DNA from: Phycisphaeraceae bacterium
GTDB taxonomy: Bacteria > Planctomycetota > Phycisphaerae > Phycisphaerales > Phycisphaeraceae
Assembly: GCA_020851735.1 (NCBI GenBank)
Contig: JADZCD010000008.1
Span: forward strand, 1 to 64,000
DNA: 64,000 nt
Direction of reading: 5' to 3'
The notes under the pieces are model-generated. The model made no database searches, had not been told where the DNA came from, and was given only the letters and a program-made list of their open reading frames with translations. The position numbers were made by a program, and so were the translations under genes. The first letter of the stretch is position 1; each line of letters begins with the position of its first letter. Below are positions 52,481-61,158 of the stretch, in pieces.

Positions 52481-53251
52481 TTAAAGTCCTCTGCCCATGC
52501 GGTGATGAGCGATAATCCTTGGTTCCGACAATGGCCCGCCATAGACAGCGAATTCATCCAAATCGCCAGCCAGGAAATCCTCCGCCCCCGGAAGTTCCCC
52601 CGCCCCCAGACGCCGTCCCAGATAAACGTTGGCATTGGCCGTGACGACCTGTTGCGGCGTCCCGCTGAGCGTCGCTCCCGTCTGCCGTTGGCCATTGACA
52701 AAAAACTGCCATTGATCCGACCACCCGCCCACGGTCGGCAATACCAGCACCAGGTGATTCCAGCCCGCCAGGCTCAGCCCCGTCACGCCAAAGACGTGCC
52801 CTCCGACGTCCACGGACAACTGCTCGTGCCCCGCCAGCCATTCCAGCTTTCCGCCATGGACAGCTTGCTCCCCGCCTTGGCTGAAAAGCGGCTGGTTTTC
52901 CGCTGAATTGTCCATTCGGCACCACAGCTCAAGAGCGCGGGCCGCCCCACCGCCAGGCAGAACACCGCCGGGCAGACTGACGTACCCCCCCGCGCCCGTC
53001 AGGCCCACCGCGCCGTCCCCGCCCTCAGCCAAAGCGCCGGACTGTCCCCGCATCACCTGTCCGTGATACGTCCCCGCGCGGCCGTTTCCCGAAGCATCGT
53101 TCGCCGCATCGCCCGCCAACTCGCCAAGCCGAAGATAGACCACCGGCCCATCGGCCCAGACTTCCTGCGCATAGCTGAAACACAGACGCGGTGGCGCGGC
53201 AAACTCGCCCCAGGCATCAACCTCAAAATCAAAACGCTTTTCCACAGCCAT
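52481..53251 (-). CDS. LamG-like jelly-roll phage protein
   Basis: A 256-aa protein with a LamG/concanavalin fold: VVYLRLGELAGD at the first strand, ALELWCRMDNS, GWNHLVLVLPTVGG, QFFVNGQRQTG and a final DLDEFAVYGGPLS. Members bind carbohydrate, so it is probably a tail adhesin working with the neighbouring spike. The ATG is preceded by GGAG. The spike gene starts 16 bases after its stop. A short CCCCCGGAAGT unit is present near 52585 and is translated within the protein. Confidence 0.75.
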   Translation of the reverse strand: MAVEKRFDFEVDAWGEFAAPPRLCFSYAQEVWADGPVVYLRLGELAGDAANDASGNGRAGTYHGQVMRGQSGALAEGGDGAVGLTGAGGYVSLPGGVLPGGGAARALELWCRMDNSAENQPLFSQGGEQAVHGGKLEWLAGHEQLSVDVGGHVFGVTGLSLAGWNHLVLVLPTVGGWSDQWQFFVNGQRQTGATLSGTPQQVVTANANVYLGRRLGAGELPGAEDFLAGDLDEFAVYGGPLSEPRIIAHHRMGRGL

Positions 53252-53317
53252 ATGCCACTCCAGACCGACAGCGCTCAGCCGCGCTGAGAATCATGATTGA
53301 CCCGACTTGCTTGGCGC

Positions 53318-54193
53318 TTACCCCGCGTGGGTTACGCTTAATCCCGCACTGTAGTCCGCCCGCACTCCGCCCACCGGCGGCATGCCTGCCCGCAACTCCA
53401 CCGTCTCCGCCGTCGCGTCCGTCAGTGTCACGCGCCATACCCCGGACGTATTGGACTTAAGCACCAGATCCTTCTGCGCCGCAATCGTCTCCACCACGCT
53501 GGCGCCTTCCCCCGCCGCGATCTGGGCGTGACTGGCTGCCAACCATTGTCCGTGGTCGCAAACGCGCACCCGCAGAACCCATGTCCCCGTCAGCGCCTGG
53601 CCCTGGGCGTCCTGCAGTCGGATTTCAATCACGCTCGGCGCGCTGGTCGTGCCTTGCGTGACCAGCGCCCAGGCACATGCCGGCAACATGCCCGCCAGTT
53701 CGCCATCCAACGCCGCCACCGCCAGCGACCCCGGCCGATATCCCTCGGCCCACATCGTCTCGCTGCGCCGATCAAGCACGGCCGAGATCTCTCCACCCGC
53801 CAGCGTCACTTCCGCCAATTTGATGTGCGCCTCACTCGGCCACCCCGCGCCGGCCGCACCTGTCTGCACCACGCCCGCGCCGCTTGCGACCTTCAGCCAC
53901 ACCAGGGCGGTGCTGTTGTTGTACGCCGCCAGATCGATTTCCTGTCCGGCCAACGCCACAATCGTCCCGTCGATCCGCGCCCGGCCTTCCACGACGCGAA
54001 TCATCGTCGGCCCGCTGTCCTCCCGCGCCACCCGCAGGCCGCCTGCCGACGCCTCGGCCAGCAGATGCAGCGTCCGCACCAGCCAGTGGTAATAAGGCTG
54101 CATCCCGCTGGGCGGATACTCAAAACCCACCGTCGGGTGTTCCCCGCCGACCAACGCATCAATCTGCCCAGTGCTCAAAAACCGCACGCTCAT
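53318..54193 (-). CDS. phage tail protein, paralogue of the next upstream gene
   Basis: A 291-aa protein. The N-terminal 100 residues (GFEYPPSGMQPYYHWLVRTLHLLAEAS, VVEGRARIDGTIVALAG) parallel those of the gene at 54213-55382 (VEYIPTGLNPYYLQFRRLVHRLLLAAG, VRPGRCWLGGEGRAFSG), so the two share a base domain and differ in their tips. GGGAGA lies before the ATG. Tail fibre or tip role inferred from position and domain sharing. Confidence 0.6.
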   Translation of the reverse strand: MSVRFLSTGQIDALVGGEHPTVGFEYPPSGMQPYYHWLVRTLHLLAEASAGGLRVAREDSGPTMIRVVEGRARIDGTIVALAGQEIDLAAYNNSTALVWLKVASGAGVVQTGAAGAGWPSEAHIKLAEVTLAGGEISAVLDRRSETMWAEGYRPGSLAVAALDGELAGMLPACAWALVTQGTTSAPSVIEIRLQDAQGQALTGTWVLRVRVCDHGQWLAASHAQIAAGEGASVVETIAAQKDLVLKSNTSGVWRVTLTDATAETVELRAGMPPVGGVRADYSAGLSVTHAG

Positions 54194-54212
54194 GGTTGTC
54201 TCCCGCTTGCCT

Positions 54213-55382
54213 TTATTCCGGCTGCTTGACTCGGATCACCACCAACACGCTCACATCCGCCGCCTCCACGCTCACCGTCCCGCTGGCCGTGCGCGCCAGA
54301 TCCACCGTCAACACGTCGCCCCGCCGCACGTCCACCGTCCCGTCCGTCTTAAGCACCGCGGCCGTGCCGTCCCCCAACGCCGTGGAGCGATGCCCCGATC
54401 CCGCCGCCGACGTGATGGTCGGCCCGCTCGTGGCCAGCGCCACACCATTGACTTTCGCCGTCGCGCCAAGGCCGTCCGTGCCCACGCTGGATTGCAGATT
54501 CCTCCCCACCGAAAGCACCACGTCCACCACCTGTCCATCCACCGCCACCGCGCCCGCCAGCCGGCCCGTCTGGCTGGCCGTCAGCTCCCCAGCCGCGATC
54601 ACCTCCGCGTGCACGCAGCCAACCATCTGAAAGACCGTCGTCCCCTGCCTCTGCGTCAGGTATCCGTTGTCCAAGCTGCGGAACAATTCCAATTCCGCGC
54701 TTGCTTTCAGCGGCAGATCCAGCACCAAACCGATGTTGGCCTCCGGCCCGCCGCTGTCATTGCGCAAGCGCAAGCTCGCAGCCGTATCCTGCGCCTGCGC
54801 GAACCGCAGATGCCTGTGATCCTCGTCAGCCGTGCTCTGAGCGCCGCCGGTTAAACGATTAAGCGCCGCCGCCGTCACCTCGTCGCCCGCCTCGGCCAGC
54901 ACCGCGTTGATCTTGGCTGCGTCCACCTCCAGGCCCAACGTGGCCAGCGTCGGCACATGTAAGAACGCCTCCCCGCGCAAATCCTCCATCCCGCTGATCG
55001 TCGCCGCGCCGCTGGTCACCTTGGCCAAAGGCACGAACGTCGTCCGATCGGCCGGCAAGCCCGTCGTGCTCGTGTGCATCCCATCCGACGCCAGCCAGAC
55101 CCACGTCGTCGCATTCGTCGCCACCGCTGAACCTTCCACCCCGCTAAAAGCTCTGCCCTCTCCTCCCAGCCAGCATCGCCCCGGGCGCACACCGATCGAC
55201 AGCTCCCCATCCTGATACACCCGCAAGTCATTGGCCCGCCCCGCCGCCAGCAGGAGCCTGTGCACCAGCCGGCGAAACTGCAGGTAATACGGATTCAAAC
55301 CCGTGGGGATGTATTCCACTCCCGTCGGCCCATCCTCGGCCATCGACAACAACGCCTGATCTTCCGGATATCGTTCGCTCAC
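54213..55382 (-). CDS. phage tail fibre-like protein
   Basis: A 389-aa protein sharing its N-terminal domain with its neighbour at 53318-54193. The middle (KINAVLAEAGDEVTAAALNRL, then DEDHRHLR) and the C-terminal beta-rich part (DVRRGDVLTVDLARTASGTVSVEA) are typical of trimeric fibre shafts and tips, though no exact family is claimed. The start is GTG at 55382, with AAAGGA seven bases before it. It is in the run of late genes between the capsid and the spike. Confidence 0.6.
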   Translation of the reverse strand: MSERYPEDQALLSMAEDGPTGVEYIPTGLNPYYLQFRRLVHRLLLAAGRANDLRVYQDGELSIGVRPGRCWLGGEGRAFSGVEGSAVATNATTWVWLASDGMHTSTTGLPADRTTFVPLAKVTSGAATISGMEDLRGEAFLHVPTLATLGLEVDAAKINAVLAEAGDEVTAAALNRLTGGAQSTADEDHRHLRFAQAQDTAASLRLRNDSGGPEANIGLVLDLPLKASAELELFRSLDNGYLTQRQGTTVFQMVGCVHAEVIAAGELTASQTGRLAGAVAVDGQVVDVVLSVGRNLQSSVGTDGLGATAKVNGVALATSGPTITSAAGSGHRSTALGDGTAAVLKTDGTVDVRRGDVLTVDLARTASGTVSVEAADVSVLVVIRVKQPE

Positions 55383-55415
55383 CGTTTGTTCCTTTCCAGA
55401 CTTTCCCTGTCGCCT

Positions 55416-56138
55416 CTACCGCCAGGCCAGGGTGAAATCCTCTTTCATCCACACTTCTTGCGCTCCGCCCAGCCAGGTGTCTATCACTTCCTCGCTCGCC
55501 AGCGTTCGGCTTGCCGCGTATCCCCCGGCATCCTGCGCCACCACCTCCAGCGCGTGCCCTCCGCCGGCCAGATCCGTCCTCCGCCAATGCCACGCCTGCC
55601 CGTCAACGCCCAGCGGCCCCATTCCCAGTTCGCCTAATCCCAGCCCCAATCCGCCGGCCGCGTCATGCCCGAATGCCCCCAGCCCAAACAACAATCCGAA
55701 TCCGCCCCGGTTCTCATCGCCCGCCCACAATAGGCCTTCGTCGCTCTCCCGCCCATCCACCCGCACCACCATCCGGCTGTCCACCGGCAGGCGCTCGTCG
55801 CGGATCAAGTCCAGCCGCGCTTCGGTCACCCAGGCCGGGCTCCACCCCCGCAACTCCCGCGGATGTTCCCGCCCCCACAGATCAGCCCTGTCTGCCGGCA
55901 CCGCCAGCAGCTCGATCCGATGCGCCTCCTGCCGCGGACAGGTCAGCCACATCTGCCTCTCCTGCGGATCGCTGGAGACGTCGTACAACCTCCCGTCCAC
56001 ATACACCTGCACCAGCCGATTCCCCTGCTGCGGCGCCCGCCACCACAAGTGCGCCATGCCCATGTGTTCGCCGGCGCCCTCCCTCACCGGCCGGGCCAGC
56101 ACCAACTCAAATACATCCTGGGTAATCCCGGAATTCAT
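55416..56138 (-). CDS. phage structural protein, unknown
   Basis: A 240-aa protein. LVQVYVDGRLYDVSSDPQERQMWL and HRIELLAVP at the N-terminal half suggest a beta sandwich; a Gly-rich segment (GLLFGLGAFGHDAAGGLGLG) follows. No family is recognised. Its start overlaps the stop of the gene at 56135 by ATGA, so it is translationally coupled to the head-tail gene. Confidence 0.6.
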   Translation of the reverse strand: MNSGITQDVFELVLARPVREGAGEHMGMAHLWWRAPQQGNRLVQVYVDGRLYDVSSDPQERQMWLTCPRQEAHRIELLAVPADRADLWGREHPRELRGWSPAWVTEARLDLIRDERLPVDSRMVVRVDGRESDEGLLWAGDENRGGFGLLFGLGAFGHDAAGGLGLGLGELGMGPLGVDGQAWHWRRTDLAGGGHALEVVAQDAGGYAASRTLASEEVIDTWLGGAQEVWMKEDFTLAWR

Positions 56139-56506
56139 GGCCGCACCTGCAGGTAAGTAATCCGATATTCCATCTTCCAGCGCGGCCCAAGACGCTCGGT
56201 CGTTCCGCGTTCCACGCTCATCATCACCGTCTGGGCCCAGACCTGGCCTTGCCCGTCGCTCAACTCATGCGCCAGTCCATCCAATTGCTCCTCGATCGCG
56301 CCCATTAACGCTTCCAGCTTTGCCGGCGTATCAGCCCGCAATTCCCCGCTCTGCCGGATTTCCCGTCCGCCCCGACCCTGCCCCACCACACGCACCCCCA
56401 GGCCGCCGGGGCTCTCCTGCAACACGTGTCTTAATGACAGCCCCCCCACTTCAAACTCATGCCCACCGCTGCCAAATAAATCTTGCCCGTTAAATCGACT
56501 CATCAT
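56135..56506 (-). CDS. small phage head-tail or tail protein
   Basis: A 123-aa protein. The first half (DLFGSGGHEFEVGGLSLRHVLQESPG) and the last (WKMEYRITYLQVRP) are beta-rich, with a helical middle (TPAKLEALMGAIEEQLDGLAHEL). This shape is common among tail-tube or head-completion proteins, but I cannot name the family. GGGAGGA stands three to six bases before two adjacent ATG codons (56506 and 56503); either may be used. Confidence 0.6.
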   Translation of the reverse strand: MMSRFNGQDLFGSGGHEFEVGGLSLRHVLQESPGGLGVRVVGQGRGGREIRQSGELRADTPAKLEALMGAIEEQLDGLAHELSDGQGQVWAQTVMMSVERGTTERLGPRWKMEYRITYLQVRP

Positions 56507-56530
56507 GTTTCCTCCCACTGCCGCGCCCCG

Positions 56531-56572
56531 CTCCTAACTCCTAACTCCTAACTCCTAACTCCTAACTCCTCC
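56531..56572. repeat. perfect CTCCTAA heptamer array
   Basis: Six perfect tandem copies followed by CTCCTCC, between two genes of the late operon (gap 56519-56579). The same unit occurs less regularly at 57416-57440 and, inverted, at 47425-47455. Confidence 0.92.
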
Positions 56573-56579
56573 CCATCCC

Positions 56580-57218
56580 CTACACTCTCCGCAGTCTCTG
56601 CACGCCCAAGTGCCGCGCACGATCCGCCAACCCGTCGCCGTCCCTGTCGATCATCACCACCGCCTGCTCCCAGGACCTGCCGAAGCGCCGCCGATATTCC
56701 TCCGCCTTTTTCGCCAGCCCAGCGTTGTCGCCCGTCAACGCCACGCCCGCCCGATAGATCAGCTCCAGACTGGCCAGAGCCTCCAGTTCCACCATCGCCT
56801 CCGTGCTCAGCACCCTGCTTTGATCGCCTTCCAGAGCCAGAGACTCCGCGTCCATGCCCATCGCCAGCAGCATCGCCTGATGCGCCCGGGTGATCTGCGG
56901 CTCAAACGTCCGGCCGACCACTTCCAGACTCACGCCGCTCGCCGGCGCCATCAATTCCCCGGCGCCCCGCGCCCGCGGCCGGGTGATCGTCAGCTGGTGC
57001 TCATCCACCCGCTCCACGACCTCGCAAGGCTCCCCGCCGATGAGCACCACGCTGCCCGCCGCCACTCCCGCGGCCGCAAAGTCCCCGGCCGCGCTTTCCA
57101 GCGTCGTCCCTTGCACGACGCCATCGTTTGTCCGCAGCCGCTCCTGGCCCGCCAACGGCACATCTCCAAACACCGTCGGCTCGAAAACCAGCAAATCCCG
57201 ATCCGTGCAGAAATTCAT
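56580..57218 (-). CDS. phage head-tail connector-type protein
   Basis: A 212-aa protein following the capsid gene. The N-terminal half is beta-rich (LLVFEPTVFGDVPLAGQERLRTN, SVVLIGGEPCEVVERVDEHQLTI), the C-terminal half helical (MVELEALASLELIYRAGVALTG, AEEYRRRFGRSWEQAVVMID). Position just after the capsid fits a connector or head-completion factor. AGGG precedes the ATG at 57218. Confidence 0.6.
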   Translation of the reverse strand: MNFCTDRDLLVFEPTVFGDVPLAGQERLRTNDGVVQGTTLESAAGDFAAAGVAAGSVVLIGGEPCEVVERVDEHQLTITRPRARGAGELMAPASGVSLEVVGRTFEPQITRAHQAMLLAMGMDAESLALEGDQSRVLSTEAMVELEALASLELIYRAGVALTGDNAGLAKKAEEYRRRFGRSWEQAVVMIDRDGDGLADRARHLGVQRLRRV

Positions 57219-57299
57219 GATTTTTCCCTGCCAAATGCGCCATAGTCTCAAACCCGTTAATCGGTCCGGCAGCCGCTAAGCCGCCGGACCTCGAAAACT

Positions 57300-57445
57300 G
57301 AAGATGTCGAATGCCGAGGGTCAAATGAAACCAAGGTTCTGGGGTCTAGGGTCTGGGGTTGGGGGTTTGAGGGCGGATCACATTCGACATTCGCTATGAT
57401 CTTTGCCTTTCCCTAACTCCTAATTCCTAACTCCTACTCCCCATC
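57300..57445. repeat. heptamer composite element after the capsid gene
   Basis: GAATGCC-type units, core AAATGAAACCAAGG (57323-57336), GGGTCTA/GGGTTGG units (57340-57368), GACATTC (57384-57398), then CTAACTC-type units to 57440. It fills most of the gap 57219-57452 between connector and capsid genes. Confidence 0.87.
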
Positions 57446-57452
57446 GTCATTC

Positions 57453-58622
57453 TTAGCTGCTGGCCAATCCGCGGATCAGCCCGTGGGCGCTTTCATTGCG
57501 CAGTTCCAGCGTGTACTCGCCGACCACCTGACCCACTTCGCTGTCGCCGTTGGTCGCCAGCTTCTTGAACTGGAAGCTGCGCCCGCTCAGCGGCAGCACC
57601 TCGATCCGCGCGCTGTCCAGCAGCAACACCGTGTCGGCCGGCACCCAGCGGCTGAGCACCACCCGGCAGACGCCGAAGTCCGACTCGTACACGCTCACCA
57701 GGTCGCGGAACCGCGATTCCAGGCTGTCATACGACCGGCCCGACGTGATGAAGCCGTTGATCTTGCGCTTCTGCAGGCCGTTGACCACGATGGTGTCAAT
57801 GCTGCCGGCCGATTTCTCCCAGATCAGCCGCAACGCCGTGTTGAGCTGGGCTTCCGACAACTCGTTGGTTCCCGTGCCGCCGCCGGAGGGGAATCCGCCC
57901 GTGCCGTTGACAAACGCGTTGGTGGTCAGGAAGGGAATGATCCCCTTCATCGTCCGCCGCACGCTGGCCGAGCCTTCCCCGCTCGCCGCCGGCGCCACGC
58001 CGTTGATCACGCAGTTCTCCAGATCGCGCAGCAGCTCGCGCAACCGCTCCTGCTTCTGGTAGTCCAGCTCGTCGTCCACGCCCACCTGCCGGGCCGCCAG
58101 CTGCGAACCGGACACTTCCACGCCGGCCGTGAAAATCTGCGTGTAATTGAGCTTGCGGCTGCGATTGGTGAATCGCGTCGCCGGGCGCTCGTCGCCTTCC
58201 AGGGCCGCGTTGCCCAGAATCCGCAGCGCCTTGTTGTTGCTGATCGCCTCCGCCGTGGTGCCGCCGTATTGCCGCGTCACCGTCAGCGTCGCGCTGGACA
58301 CGCCCGTCACCAGCATCACTTCCCGCGAACCTTCCACCTGAATCTGATCGCCCGCCCGGAAACGCGCGCCGTGGGCCACGTCAAACTGCGTTTCCGTCAG
58401 CCCGTTGCTGATGCTGCTGTCGGAAATGCTGTCCGTGTTCGGCAGCAGTTCATCCTCCAGCCACTCGTGCACCGTGCTGTGGGCCGCCCGCTGCGGATCG
58501 CCCAGATGATCCAACAGCGGCGTCTCATAGGCGCTGACGATCCCGATGATGTCCGCCACGTCTTCAGCGATCTCCGGCAGCGTGCTGCCGGCCGAATACG
58601 TCGCTTTACCCGTAAATGCCAT
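57453..58622 (-). CDS. major capsid protein (DUF5309/SU10-like)
   Basis: A 389-aa HK97-fold capsid candidate. The N-terminal DVADIIGIVSAYETPLLDHLGD, the mid YTQIFTAGVEVSGSQLAARQVG with DELDYQKQERLRELLRDLE, and the late SGRSYDSLESRFRDLVSVYESDFG followed by FKKLATNGDS are the marks of DUF5309/SU10-type capsid proteins. It should form the head shell. The scaffold-like gene and the portal gene stand upstream in the usual order portal-scaffold-capsid. No repeat insertion is seen in this gene, in contrast to many neighbours. Confidence 0.88.
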   Translation of the reverse strand: MAFTGKATYSAGSTLPEIAEDVADIIGIVSAYETPLLDHLGDPQRAAHSTVHEWLEDELLPNTDSISDSSISNGLTETQFDVAHGARFRAGDQIQVEGSREVMLVTGVSSATLTVTRQYGGTTAEAISNNKALRILGNAALEGDERPATRFTNRSRKLNYTQIFTAGVEVSGSQLAARQVGVDDELDYQKQERLRELLRDLENCVINGVAPAASGEGSASVRRTMKGIIPFLTTNAFVNGTGGFPSGGGTGTNELSEAQLNTALRLIWEKSAGSIDTIVVNGLQKRKINGFITSGRSYDSLESRFRDLVSVYESDFGVCRVVLSRWVPADTVLLLDSARIEVLPLSGRSFQFKKLATNGDSEVGQVVGEYTLELRNESAHGLIRGLASS

Positions 58623-58676
58623 AACTGTTTACTCCCAAAACTTTCCGTGGTCTGATTGATCTTTCGATGGTTGTGG

Positions 58677-59321
58677 TCATTTCCCGCGACGCAGTCGCAG
58701 GTAGCGGAGCAGGTCCAGGCGATGTCCGCTCTGGGCCGCCTGCTCCCGGGCGATGTCCACGCCCTTGGTCAGCCCAAATTCATCCTGTGCCGGCATGGCC
58801 GTCGCATGCGCCCGCGGGCGCTGTCGAAACAAGTAAGGCTTCTGCCTCCGCAATTCCTCCACCGCCGCCGCCACGTCAGGCTCCGCCATCGCCGCCAGCG
58901 CCGCTTGCGTCAATACCCCTGTCGCCTCCAGATCGATCGTCTGCGCTTCGGTCAGCTGCCGGTCGATGTCGCCCTGCCGCTCCACCTGCGCCAACCGTTC
59001 CTTGACCTGCCGCAGCTCCTGGGCTTGCCTTTCCAGATCACGCTGCGCCGCCGTCAACGTCTGCTCCGCCACCTGGGCCCGCTTGCGATATCGAATCGCC
59101 TCCGTCACCGGCACCAGACGCTGCCCATCGCTCTCACCTCCGCCCGCACTCGCTTCGCCCGACCCTTTGCGCCCCGCGCCTCCCTGTTTAGCGGGCGATC
59201 GCGGATCGCCGTCCTCCTGCACTTGGTCTGCCTCATCACCGCCTTGGCACGCATCCGAACCCTCGCCACCGATTTCCTCCGCCCCGCTTGATTCCCGCCT
59301 GTCCATCTCGTCCCTTGCCAT
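58677..59321 (-). CDS. scaffold-like phage protein with palindrome insertion
   Basis: A 214-aa protein: a disordered acidic N-terminus (about 1-65), then a long coiled coil (AQVAEQTLTAAQRDLERQAQELRQVKER) and a C-terminal helical part. Composition and place between portal and capsid fit a scaffolding protein that guides procapsid assembly and is then lost. Residues 36-45 (around DPRSPAKQ) are encoded by a family B palindrome (59186-59212), in a different frame from the copy in terL. AAAGGA precedes the ATG at 59321. Confidence 0.7.
   Translation of the reverse strand: MARDEMDRRESSGAEEIGGEGSDACQGGDEADQVQEDGDPRSPAKQGGAGRKGSGEASAGGGESDGQRLVPVTEAIRYRKRAQVAEQTLTAAQRDLERQAQELRQVKERLAQVERQGDIDRQLTEAQTIDLEATGVLTQAALAAMAEPDVAAAVEELRRQKPYLFRQRPRAHATAMPAQDEFGLTKGVDIAREQAAQSGHRLDLLRYLRLRRGK
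59186..59212. repeat. palindromic family B inside the scaffold-like gene
   Basis: GTTTAGCGGGCGATCGCGGA followed by TCGCCGT, the 7-base stem GGCGATC/GATCGCC intact, one loop base changed. Confidence 0.88.
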
Positions 59322-59364
59322 GCTTTTCCTTTCTGATTGTTTCACGCTCATTCCTGTCCCTGGC

Positions 59365-60924
59365 TCAGCCCTGCCCGCCGTAGCCCAGCTCCATCAACAC
59401 CTGCTTGGCCGGCACACCCAGTTCCAGCTTCAATTTGGCTTCCTTCAGCCGCTGACTTTCGTTCTCCGGCAGCGGGCTGGGCCAGTCGATGCGAATCCCC
59501 CGCTCCTCCATCCGATTGGGCAACAGCCCCGACGCGTCCGCCGCGTGCAAAATCATTTCGCACACCCGTTCAATGCCGATCCCGTAGCACACCCGCTTCC
59601 GCTCGGTCTTGGCCAGCAGCCCCATCAGCACCACCCGCAGCGCGTTCTCGCTCGACAGGTTCCCCACCCGCCCGCGCAACAACCCCGCCGCCAGCGGCGT
59701 CACGCTGCTGGTTTTGTCCAGCGCCTCGCGGATCTCCACGATGTGCGCGTCTTCCGACGGATTCTGCGCGTCCCCGCCGAATTCCTGGATCGTCGCTTCC
59801 GGATTGTCCGTCGCCCACATCTGCCCCGGACCCACCGCCCGCTCGGTGAACTTCTCAATCCCCTTGCCCAGATACATCTTGAATGATTGGAACGTCACCC
59901 GGTTCGCCCGATCCGACAACCTGGTGTTCAACTCGTCCTGCAGGGGAATCAGCGGCTCAACCTCGCTCAATCCCGCGTAATGGAACGGCTGCGGCAGATT
60001 CTGGATGTGCACCACCGGGATCCGCCCCCAGCGGTTGGTCTCTTCCGCCGTCAGCCTCATCTCCCCCACGTCGCCTTCATAGGTCCTTACGCTCCGCTCC
60101 GTCCACACTTCCGTGCGCACGGTCTGGGCGCCGTCCCGCCCCGGCAGCCTGCCCAACACCCGCCGGCTCATGCGATCCAGAAAACTCTTGGCCGCCCCCC
60201 GCGGCCCAGGCTGGCGGTAATGCAGCACATATCCCACGCATCGCCGGTAGTCCCCCGGATCCAGCACCGGGATCGCCTTGGGCGCGTCGATGATCTCCAG
60301 CCCCCATGACTCGGCCGCCGCGATCAATTCCTCCGTCGTTGGCTCATGCGCATCGTCGCGTGCTCCCCGAGCCGCCCCGCCTCGCCCGCCCCGTAGGTCA
60401 TTCGACCGCGTCATAGTTTTGACGGGGGCGGGGACAGCTCGCAGGAGTACGTCGACATGCCCATACACCGCCCCCAGCAGCGCCAGGTCCTGAAAGAACC
60501 CGACCCCGCCGTTGACGGCAAAAATCCTTCGCAAAAACAATTCAATCCGGTTCGCCTGTTTCTGGTCCCCCGCCAGGCTCTGCAGCATGAACGGCCGCCC
60601 GAACATGAAGTCCACCAGCGTGTGAATCCGCCAGGCAATGTCGTTCTCGATCACCGTTTCCCGCCGGGCGCCACTCCCCGCCATGCCCCCATCCTCGGCC
60701 GCGGCTCCCCGCAGCCGCCAGGGCAACCCTTCCTCCTGTGCCAACCGGTAGGACCGGTGGCTTCCTTGCCCCGCCTCGCGGTCCTGCATGTCATTGCGGT
60801 AATACGACCACAGCCGGCCGAGCCTTGGCAGCTTGGTCCGCTCATGCTCCTCAATCAGCGCCTCCAGATACGCCTGATCGATTGCCATGCCCTCGCTGCT
60901 ATTCAACCCGTGTCCCATGTTCAT
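59365..60924 (-). CDS. phage portal protein (SPP1 gp6-like)
   Basis: A 519-aa portal, the 12-subunit ring at one head vertex through which terminase pumps DNA. Recognisable blocks: VIENDIAWRIHTLVDFMFGRPF near residue 90, IPVVHIQNLPQPFHYAGLSEVEPLIPLQDELNTRLS with the conserved wing-to-stem turn, and SSVTPLAAGLLRGRVGNLSSENALRV before the clip and stem helices. The start at 60924 (or ATG at 60918) follows GGAGG. It is the first gene of the leftward late operon. Confidence 0.88.
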   Translation of the reverse strand: MNMGHGLNSSEGMAIDQAYLEALIEEHERTKLPRLGRLWSYYRNDMQDREAGQGSHRSYRLAQEEGLPWRLRGAAAEDGGMAGSGARRETVIENDIAWRIHTLVDFMFGRPFMLQSLAGDQKQANRIELFLRRIFAVNGGVGFFQDLALLGAVYGHVDVLLRAVPAPVKTMTRSNDLRGGRGGAARGARDDAHEPTTEELIAAAESWGLEIIDAPKAIPVLDPGDYRRCVGYVLHYRQPGPRGAAKSFLDRMSRRVLGRLPGRDGAQTVRTEVWTERSVRTYEGDVGEMRLTAEETNRWGRIPVVHIQNLPQPFHYAGLSEVEPLIPLQDELNTRLSDRANRVTFQSFKMYLGKGIEKFTERAVGPGQMWATDNPEATIQEFGGDAQNPSEDAHIVEIREALDKTSSVTPLAAGLLRGRVGNLSSENALRVVLMGLLAKTERKRVCYGIGIERVCEMILHAADASGLLPNRMEERGIRIDWPSPLPENESQRLKEAKLKLELGVPAKQVLMELGYGGQG

Positions 60925-61158
60925 TCGCCTCCGCTTGCCGACCTCATTTTCAAAAAATGCACACGTCCTACTAGGGGCCGCCGTAGCGCTTCTGTGCGCA
61001 CAAAGCGCACCTTCACAACGCGCAATTACTTGCCATGTAAATATTTATGCTCAAAATTTTTTGCCATTCGATCGTTAGCAAAGTGTTCGGTTTTGTGCGC
61101 GCAGCACACCGTCGACCCCCTTGATAAAATTCACGAATGATGATTTAATAAGCAGACC
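60925..61158. promoter_or_regulatory. divergent regulatory gap between portal and sigma-54 activator genes
   Basis: 234 bases with lower GC than the flanks. TGTGCGCACA (60993-61002) is a perfect 10-base palindrome and TGTGCGCGCAGCACA (61094-61108) a related one; both may be binding sites of one regulator. An AT-rich stretch at 61033-61062 lies between them, where a leftward promoter could sit. No sigma-54 -24/-12 motif could be assigned. No gene. Confidence 0.45.
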
